Positions 8,150 through 14,321 of a DNA stretch of 14,321 bases are shown here, one piece after another. The notes beneath the pieces were generated by a model that saw nothing but the letters and a program-made list of their open reading frames with translations, was not told the DNA's origin and made no database searches. The stretch spans positions 536,267 through 550,587 of the forward strand of contig JBBHKE010002380.1 in NCBI GenBank assembly GCA_037447655.1, written 5' to 3'. Both the position numbers and the translations under genes were made by a program. This DNA comes from Zygnema cylindricum (lineage: Eukaryota; Streptophyta; Zygnematophyceae; Zygnematales; Zygnemataceae). Numbering within the stretch: position 1 is the stretch's first letter; each line of letters begins with the position of its first letter.

Positions 8150-8330
8150 ATGCGGTTTATAAATCTGCATTTCCTTGCAATATCCGTTATATGCATTAAC
8201 GTTTTCGCCGGTCGCTCATTCCAAGCTTCTCACAGACTAATTTTTAATCATCCTCTTGATATTTCCCTCCGAAATGTGGCATAATCGATGGTGCCAAAGG
8301 CTAAGGTCCCCTTCCTCCATCGCCAGAGAA
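8150..8330 (-). pseudogene. Element 2 GAG-pre-integrase fragment, - copy
   Basis: On - this reads LWHHRLCHISEGNIKRMIKN, clearly the GAG-pre-integrase zinc region of a copia polyprotein. The His pair lies at 8291-8293 and 8276-8278. Downstream the Cys pair is only partly kept (YCKEMQIYKPHPI), with stops between. It forms most of the unpaired spacer of the inverted repeat and shows that the - copy extends further into pol than the + copy. It ends at the 8148 junction, so no integrase core is present. Confidence 0.75.
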
Positions 8331-8808
8331 ATAATAGAAAATCATATTTAATCGGCCGTTGCCAATCAGTTTAACCACCAGTTCATTGGACACAAATCCT
8401 TCCCAACTTGGAATTCCCTCATTACTTTTGATCATAATCTTAAATTTTTGACTTTTTGAATTCGAGGAACACTAATAAATTTGCCGTTCCATAAAAGAGT
8501 AAATAATGCATCAATTAACTTAACTTTGTTAACTCTAACCTTTCCAAATTAATCTCTCGCCCAAAAATTGGGTTCGGACCATTGCAACTGTGTCCATCGA
8601 AATCACACGTGCGAAGGTGACATTCTTTAGAACCTTGAGCTTTTTTTGTATCCAAAAATAAACTCAATTCCGTACACACATGATGAGTGTCGCCGGTATC
8701 AATAATCCAATCTCGCGCACTATAATTATTCAAAGCCGAATTATTTTTTTCCGGTTTTCTCGTCCAAAATATCAAAATTATGATATTGCTCCTCAATGTC
8801 ACTTTCAA
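8331..8808 (-). pseudogene. Element 2 protease, - copy
   Basis: A 97-codon open frame (8808-8515) contains ARDWIIDTGDTHHVC, the copia aspartic protease active site, with Asp-Thr-Gly intact at 8700-8692. The usual next residue Ala is Asp. It cleaves Gag-Pol in active elements. Downstream the frame is lost before the pre-integrase part. From about 8555 rightward it pairs with the + copy; from 8554 leftward it is single-copy. Confidence 0.78.
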
Positions 8809-10204
8809 ATTTCGTATAATTTCCTTAATTTCCAGCTTCTCTTAATTGGCAGCAACCGTATCCACATCCTTGGCCTCGTCCTCATCCATTTCATCGACTG
8901 GCATAAAAGGAAGAATTTCCACCTCGTTGGAAACATTGAGAACTCACATGTCCCTACTTATAGCAAATATTACTTCTAATTTCCTTACTCGGGAAAAAAT
9001 GCCCAATCGTATCACGTTTAAAACAAGAGACATTAGAGGTGTTACATTGGTCAAATTTACTCCTACTAAATCAAATATTTTGACCTCTACCTCTACCTCC
9101 TCTAAAATTTCCTCTTGTAATCCCTCTTCAACGGACCAAATTTAGATCCGAGGAGAGGTATTTCCATTGAGGATTTCACTACTTTTCAAACCTCTACCAT
9201 GACTCTCTCTAGAATTCTCAGTAGAATTCAAAGAATTTATCGCATACTGAAGTGTAACTTTCCTCTTAGATTGAATTTTCTCATTAGACGTAGAAATTTT
9301 TTTCGGCAATCACGCTAAAACACTTGTATAATTTCATTTTCGGGTACAAATTTACCAAGGCTACTCAATTTTCCCAACAAAATATTAGACCTCTTGACTC
9401 CATCCATTGACTCATTTTTAAACTTAAATTGAATAAAATCGTTAAAAACATAGTTTGGCTTATCTTCGACTCCTTTCTCAAGTTTATTTTCTAATGCTTG
9501 CCAACATTCTTGTGAGGTTTTATGAGTGAGAAAATAATCATGGACCGATCTGGTACAACTTTGCATCAATCCGTTGATGGCCACCAAATCTTTCAATTTC
9601 CACAATTTTTGTGCCTTCCGTTCCTTCAACATTTTCTTCTCGCAGTTTATGATCTTCTGTAACTTCTTCAATATAAGGCTCCCCTTCATGTTTATCTTCT
9701 AAATAGCGTAGTTAACTCCGTTGGAGAGAACCGGCAAGTACCCATTCGAAAACCATCATCTCCTTTCAACTCACTATCAAAATCAAAATTCTCTACTTTT
9801 TTCTTACCCATTATTTTTTTCTTTTTCTCATGTTTTTCAACTTTAACCGCAACATCTCAGCTGCTGCAAGAACTAGAGCTAAAGCTGCCCACTGATTCCT
9901 GTTTCACTTTAACGTTTTTCTTTTTTGCCTTTTTCTCCTTTTCTTTCATAAATTTTAGCCACTCCTTATATGTGTCTCTTTCTAAGTAAATGTCTTACCT
10001 TTCCTTCTCATTAGATTGATCAAATCCGAAGTGTTTAGCTGGAAATGAAGCCCCGAAATTTGACGCAAAATATTCATCATAACTCGAATCTCATTTGCTA
10101 GGTTCCCGAGAGAATGCTCAAGGATTCGACGTATCTTTTGAGGCCTCTCTAGGCATCCTCGGTCGAAATGGAGAGGGTGTTTTCTTCGTCTTCTCCCTCC
10201 CCAT
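8809..10204 (-). pseudogene. Element 2 gag, - copy (inverted-repeat right arm)
   Basis: The start ATG is at 10204-10202 and opens MGREKTKKTPSPFRPRMPRE, followed by several in-frame stops through a charged, Ser-rich extension. A DUF4219-type start (NGVNYAI-stop-KINMK) lies near 9710-9680. The UBN2-type core is open for 124 codons (9689-9315) with VHDYFLTHKTSQECWQALEN and KFVPENE. Two degenerate CCHC knuckles occupy about 9035-8935: CFKRDTIGHFFPS, then CYK-stop-GHVSSQC. The long N-terminal extension, about 170 codons before the core, is present in all three copies. The frames shift at least twice. Confidence 0.8.
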
Positions 10205-10240
10205 GAATAGCTCAATAGATCGTATATTTGAAGCTAACCT

Positions 10241-10252
10241 GCTTCGATGCCA
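10241..10252 (-). promoter_or_regulatory. Degenerate primer-binding site of element 2
   Basis: On - the sequence is TGGCATCGAAGC, two bases after the LTR end. It matches the common plant copia site TGGTATCAGAGC, complementary to initiator Met-tRNA, at 9 of 12 positions. It is followed by AGGTTAGC, as often seen. It fixes the orientation and the LTR end. Confidence 0.65.
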
Positions 10253-10430
10253 ATTGATAGAATCGATACTCAATCGGAATGGGCAAAAGAAATACAAATT
10301 TCTCAATGCGGAAGCGAAATCAAACTCCAATTTCACATCAACCAGCTTAGTTTACACACATTGAATACTCATGATCATAAGATAGAGACAAAATATACAC
10401 TTAACAGAAGAAAATAATTTTGATCTTACA

Positions 10431-10474
10431 CATTGGTCACACATATATTCTACATTGATCATACATTGATTGTT
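10431..10474 (-). repeat. 11-bp tandem repeat in right LTR, four units
   Basis: On + the units are CATTGGTCACA, CATATATTCTA, CATTGATCATA and CATTGATTGTT. The left LTR has three units at the same place, so the copies differ by one unit. Confidence 0.7.
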
Positions 10475-10673
10475 AGTATCTCTCCCACAAGCTGGAATTT
10501 TTTAATAACTCAACCGCCAGGTTGAATCTCGAAAACTAACTCTAGAAACGTCACATGAAATTCGACACAAGCTAAGGAACGACGCCAACTGGAACTACAA
10601 GAAACGCAACAACTAGAAATACACTACTTTACGGAAAACGTAACTCGCACGAAACTACAATACTTTCGAAACT

Positions 10674-10892
10674 ACACCGTGAATCGCTATTAGTGTAAAT
10701 ATTTTTTTCGCAACTTAAAACTACTTTTCTCCGTACACACTTGTCGAATTGTGGATCTGACGATTGCGATTGAAAGGTAAGATCTTTAGCTTCCACTTGG
10801 CAGTCTCAGATTCAAAATCGGACAAGTGTGTACGGAGAAAAAATGTTTTAAGAGACGAAAAAAATATTAACACTAATAGCGATACACGGTGT
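10674..10892. mobile_element. MITE-like element with about 95-bp terminal inverted repeats
   Basis: The left end ACACCGTGAATCGCTATTAG pairs with the right end CTAATAGCGATACACGGTGT. The pairing continues inward through TAAATATTTTTTTCG, TTAAAAC and TTCTCCGTACACACTTGTC to about 10768, and from about 10803 on the right. The centre is about 35 bases with no coding capacity. This is the shape of a non-autonomous DNA transposon. It does not end in the CACTA word, and I could not settle a target duplication (CTA and TTA flank it), so no superfamily is assigned. It is absent from the left LTR. Confidence 0.75.
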
Positions 10893-11116
10893 TACTAGAA
10901 GTCATCAACAAAAACGAAAAAAAAATCAAACGGTGTGCACAACGTACACTGAACAATTACAAACGAATCTAAAAGTACAACTGAATCTAAAACGAAACAA
11001 AAAAAATGTGCGACGTGACGCGGGAAAAAATTAAACCACACTATATATGAACCAACAAAATAACATTGACATTGACATTACATTAATTCCCACATTACAA
11101 GTCTAACCCAGTATTT

Positions 11117-13965
11117 ACCCTCCCTCATTCTAAAAACCTTTCCATCCATCCCACCCTCCATCCCACCCACCCTCCCTCCCGCTCTCCCTCCCTTTCACCT
11201 TCCCTCATTCTCATTTTCCATCCCTCCCACTTTTTTTTCCTCCCTCCATCCGCCCCTTCCCCTCTCCCTCTGTCCATTTCTTACGGCCACCCTCCTCCCC
11301 TACCTCTTTCCCTCTCTCCCTCCCTCGCTCCCTCGCTCTCTCGCTCCCTCCCTCCCTCGCTCTCTCCCTCCCTCCATCCCACCATTCTTCCCTTCGCCCT
11401 CCATCCTTCTCCCCATCCCGCTCTCCCTCCCTTGCCCCCTCGTTCGTTCCATACCTCCCACCCCTCCGTCACTCCCTCCCTCCGTCCCTCCCTCCCTCCA
11501 TCCCTCCATCCATCTCTCCCGCTTTACCTCCCGACCTCACTCCATTACTCTCTCCCTCCCTCCCTCCTTCCCTCCCTCCATCCCTACCTCCCCTTCCTTT
11601 GTTCCTTTTGCCGTTCCTCTATACCTCTTTTCCCTCCCCTCCCTTTCTTCCTCCCTCCGTCCCTCCCTCCCTACATACCTCCCTATCTCCTTTCATCTCT
11701 CCCTCCCTCGCTCCTTACCTTCCTCCGTCCCTAACTCCCCCATTCCTTTTTTCTCGTCCTTCCGCTTTTCCTGAATCTCTCCCTTCCTCCTCTCACTCCC
11801 TCTCCCTTTTTATCCCACTCCACCATTTCTTCCTCCCTCACTTTCCAATTACCCGATCCATTTATCCCTCCCTCCCTCCCTTTCAGCTTTCCTACCTCCT
11901 TTTCAACTTCCCTCCCTCCCTCCCTCTCTCCATACCTCCCCCCCTTCCCTACATCCCTCCGTCCTCACCCCTCCCTCCCTCTTTTCCTCCATTCTTTGCT
12001 ACCTCCCTCCCTTCCTCCATTCCACCCTCCCCTCCTCCCTCTCTCCCTCCCTCCCTCCTCTCTCCCCCACTTTCTCCTCCCCTCTTTTTATCCCCTTTCT
12101 CCATCCATCCCTTCCGCACTCCCTCAATTCCTACCTCTCAGCCTCCCACCCATCGTCCTTCTCTCCCTCCCTCTCTTCCTGCCACTCCCACTCCCTACCT
12201 CCCTCACATCCCTCGCTACCCTCTTTCCTCCCTCCCTCCCTCACTCCCTCACTCCCTCCCTCCATCCCTCCTTCGTTCCCTCTATCCCTCCCTCACTTCC
12301 TCCCTCCTTCCGTGCCTCTCTCTCCGGCGCTCACCACTCCCCCCCACACTCGTTGCCTCCCTCTCCTTCCTCCCTCTCTTCATTTCTCTCACCCTGCTTT
12401 TCTCCCTTTCTCCCTCCCTCTCTCCCTCTCACCTTCTCTCCCTACCTTCCTCCCATCATCCATCCCTCACTTTATCCCTGCCTCTCTCACTCCATACCTA
12501 CTTCGCTCTCATCATCTCTCTCTCAATCCGCTCCTCCTTTCCCCTCCTTCCGTCCCTACCTCCATTCCACGCACCCTTCATCCTTTCGCACCCCCTTCCT
12601 TTTTTTATCCCTCCCCTCCACCATCCCTTTATCCCTCCTTCATTCTTTCCCTCCCTCATGTCCCCTTTCCCTCCCTCTTTTAAGACCTCCCTCTCTCCCT
12701 CCCTCCTCCCTCCCTCAATCGCTCTCTCTCTCTTTCCCTCCTCCATCCTTCCATACCTCCCTCAATCCATCCCTACCACCCTCTGACCCTCTCTCCGTCC
12801 CTCCCTCCCTCCCTCCCTCCCTTCCTCCCTTTCGGCCTCATTTACACCCTCTTTCCCTGCCCTCCGCCTCTCCCTCCCTCCCTACCTCCCTCCCTCCATC
12901 CTGCCTCCTTTACTTCCTCCCTCCCCTCTCTCCCTCCCTTTGTCCCTACCTTCTTTCCTCCCTCCCCCCCTTCGTCGGTCCTTCCCACCCTCCCTTCCTC
13001 CGTTCCTCCCTCCCTCCTTCCCGTTTTCCCTCTCTCCCTCCCTCCCTTCCGCCTTCCCTCCCCCTTCCCTCTTTCCTTCTCCCCCTACCTTCTTTCCTCT
13101 CTCCCTCTACCTCTCATTCCCTCTCTCTCTCCCTCCATTCCTCCCTCCTCTATGCCTCCCCCCCTCCCTCCCGGCCCCCCACCCTCCTTTCTGCCCTCCA
13201 TCTTTTTCCCTCATTCCCTCCCTCCCTCACTCCCTTCCTCCATCCCTCCCTCCCTCCCTACCTCACTCCATTCCTCATTCCCTCTCTCTCTTCCTCCATT
13301 CCTCCCTCCTCCATGCCTCCCCCCCTCCCTCCCGCCTCCACCTCTCCTTTCCTCCCTCCATTTTTTTCCCTCTCTCCCTCCATCCCTCTCTCAATCCCTC
13401 CCTCCCTGCCTCCCTCCCTCCCTCATTTCCTGCTTCTCTCTCTCCTGCTTCCGTTCCTATCTTCCTTTCTCCGTTTTTCCCTCTTGCCCTCCCTCCCTCC
13501 CTCCTTTCTTTCCTCCCTCCTTCCCTTCTCTCTCCCTGCCTCCCTCTCATCCTCCCTCCCTCCCTCATCTATCCGTCACTCCCTCCCTCTCTCCCTCCCT
13601 CCCTCCTTCCCCCCTCCCTACCTAGCACCTCTTTTTCTCCCTCGTTCCTTCCATCCCTTTCTCTTTGTCCTCCTCTGTCTCCCTTGCTTCCTCCCTTCCT
13701 CCCTTGCTCTGTCCCTTCCTCCGGCCGTGGCTCCCTCTCGACCTCCCTCCCTCCCTTCTTCCCTCCCTCCTTCCTTCCTCCCCTCCCTCCCTTCTTCCCT
13801 CCATCCCTCCCTCTCGCCCTCCTTACCGTCCTCCCTCCTTTCGTCCCTCCCTTTTTTTTCCATTCCTTCCTCCCTCCTCTTCCTCCTTCCCTCCTTCCAG
13901 CCTTCCCTCTCTCCTTTTCCCTCTTCCTAGCACCTTTCCTCCCTCCCTCCCTTTCTTCCTCCTTT
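11117..13965 (+). repeat. Long polypyrimidine (CCCT/CCTCC)n tract
   Basis: About 2.85 kb of + strand is overwhelmingly C and T, built from CCCT, CCTCC, TCTC and CATCC words with few A or G. Very long open frames (for example 644 codons at 11996-13930 and 395 codons at 11599-12786, rich in Ser, Pro and Leu) are artefacts. All stop codons need a purine, so pyrimidine-only sequence stays open in every + frame. The - strand is G/A-rich with GGGAGGGAGGG runs capable in principle of quadruplex or triplex structure. There is no domain and no start context. The tract is the same type and strand as 4966-5369. Confidence 0.9.
13110..13431 (+). repeat. 161-bp imperfect tandem duplication inside the C/T tract
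   Basis: The string ATTCCTCCCTCCTC(T/C)ATGCC followed by a run of Cs occurs near 13135 and again near 13296, offset 161. It is flanked in both copies by similar sequence (CATTCCCTCTCTCTC before, and CCTCCATYTTTTTCCCTC after). Because rare A/G positions are shared, this is a real duplication and not chance similarity of simple sequence. Confidence 0.65.
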
Positions 13966-14321
13966 ACGTTTGTGCAATACCCAAATAGATGGATGAGAAT
14001 CATTGTCAATTGGGATACAATTTTTTAAAATCAATAATGGATAACTTTTACACCCAAATTAACCAAAGACGTTTTGTTGGAAATGATAACCCACTTGTTG
14101 AATTTCTCTTCAACTTATCGATAATTATTATTAAAAGTAAATCAACATCAAACATTATTATCATAACAACTGCGGGCTCTATTTATGGATTACTGTTGAC
14201 GTTTTTACTTTATTTGGGTGCGATAGATTAAATATAAGTTCATCTATGACAACGCAATTGGGAATTCATTTTCGATAATATGCATTTCATCGACGTTGGT
14301 CGGTTGAATGCCCCAATAATC
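13966..14321. other. AT-rich sequence right of the tract, no recognised feature
   Basis: The C/T bias ends abruptly at about 13965. An 80-codon frame (13989-14231, +) encodes an Asn/Ile-rich product with a hydrophobic C-terminal stretch (IYGLLLTFLLYLG), but AT-rich DNA yields such frames by chance. It has no recognised domain and is not called as a gene. No repeat or RNA feature was seen. Confidence 0.4.

Larger units (their letters stand above)
6300..10410. repeat. Large inverted repeat (arms about 1.8 kb, spacer about 0.4 kb)
   Basis: The left arm (6300 to about 8148) aligns with the reverse complement of the right arm (10410 to about 8555) over LTR end, leader, gag extension, gag core, zinc knuckles and protease. 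The unpaired centre (about 8149-8554) belongs to the - copy. The arms have diverged by substitutions and small indels but align throughout. Confidence 0.78.
5370..11077 (-). mobile_element. Element 2: rearranged copia retrotransposon with internal inverted repeat
   Basis: Directly repeated LTR copies lie at both ends (5370-5836 and 10255-11077). Next to the right LTR is a degenerate tRNA-type primer-binding site on -, so the outer element reads on -. The interior holds three partial copies of one family's 5' region: a gag fragment on - (5890-6295), leader plus gag plus protease on + (6296 to about 8148), and leader to pre-integrase on - (10254 to about 8150). No reverse transcriptase or RNase H of this family is present. 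The gag, protease and LTR sequences differ from element 1, so this is a separate family. Both outer ends meet C/T-rich sequence. I found no clear 5-bp target duplication. Confidence 0.75.
10255..11077 (-). repeat. Right LTR of element 2 with nested insertion
   Basis: On + it begins TGATAGAATCGATACTC, directly beside the primer-binding site, so in the sense direction (-) this is the 5' LTR. It aligns with the left LTR through about 10650 and less well after the insertion. It contains the 219-bp inverted-repeat element at 10674-10892, which the left LTR lacks. The outer end is placed at ATTGACA (11071-11077) by comparison with the left LTR; TGTAATG starting near 11099 on - is an alternative end. 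It would drive transcription leftward. Confidence 0.7.

Noticed and set aside
8078-8284. 68-codon + strand frame in the spacer of the inverted repeat
   Set aside because: The same bases read on - as a clear GAG-pre-integrase motif, so the + frame is its shadow.
11599-13930. Long open frames (395, 644 and 362 codons) encoding Ser/Pro/Leu-rich proteins
   Set aside because: They lie wholly in C/T sequence, where stop codons cannot occur on +. Open frames overlap in all three phases, there is no domain, and composition alone explains them.
11117-13965. Telomeric repeat array
   Set aside because: The plant telomere unit (CCCTAAA) is absent. The words are CCCT and CCTCC without the required AAA.
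11281-14009. Arg/Gly/Glu-rich open frames on the - strand of the C/T tract
   Set aside because: They are complementary artefacts of the same composition. They end wherever a rare A gives a stop, and they have no conserved motif.
13989-14231. 80-codon frame with a hydrophobic C-terminus
   Set aside because: It is short, AT-rich and without a recognised domain or supporting context, and is compatible with chance. It is described under the unassigned region instead.

Overview
The window looks like nuclear, repeat-dense DNA from a land plant. This is inferred from two plant-style Ty1/copia retrotransposon families, from a degenerate copia primer-binding site resembling the initiator-Met-tRNA type, and from the absence of any bacterial-style gene. 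No intact host gene could be supported, and the species cannot be named from sequence alone. Everything with recognisable coding ancestry is a decayed retroelement.

Layout. Positions 1-447 are an AT-rich block full of CGATA/ATCG words. Positions 448-4472 are a decayed copia element on + (element 1): a stub of 5' LTR, gag, GAG-pre-integrase, integrase, linker, reverse transcriptase and RNase H, a G-rich polypurine tract, and a 3' LTR starting TGTTAAGG at 3920. Its protease segment is missing. Positions 4473-4965 hold nothing recognisable. Positions 4966-5369 are a polypyrimidine (C/T) tract.

Positions 5370 to about 11077 are a second, unrelated copia family (element 2), heavily rearranged. 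An LTR copy lies at each end in the same orientation (5370-5836 and 10255-11077, both sense on -). Between them are three partial copies of the 5' part of the element: a short gag fragment on - (5890-6295), a + copy (6296 to about 8148), and a longer - copy (10254 to about 8150). The last two form a large inverted repeat with arms of about 1.8 kb and a spacer of about 0.4 kb. A separate small inverted-repeat element (MITE-like, 10674-10892) sits inside the right LTR only.

Positions 11117-13965 are a very long C/T tract of (CCCT/CCTCC)-type repeats, on the same strand as the tract at 4966-5369. The simplest reading is that element 2 landed inside one polypyrimidine array. The long Ser/Pro/Leu reading frames there are artefacts: a sequence of only C and T cannot contain a + strand stop codon. 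Positions 13966-14321 are ordinary AT-rich sequence with no recognised feature.

Function. Nothing here is expected to make a working protein. The LTRs carry TATA-like words and could still drive transcription. Read from the right LTR on -, a transcript would contain both arms of the inverted repeat and could fold into a long hairpin. That is the most interesting functional possibility in the window, and it remains an inference.
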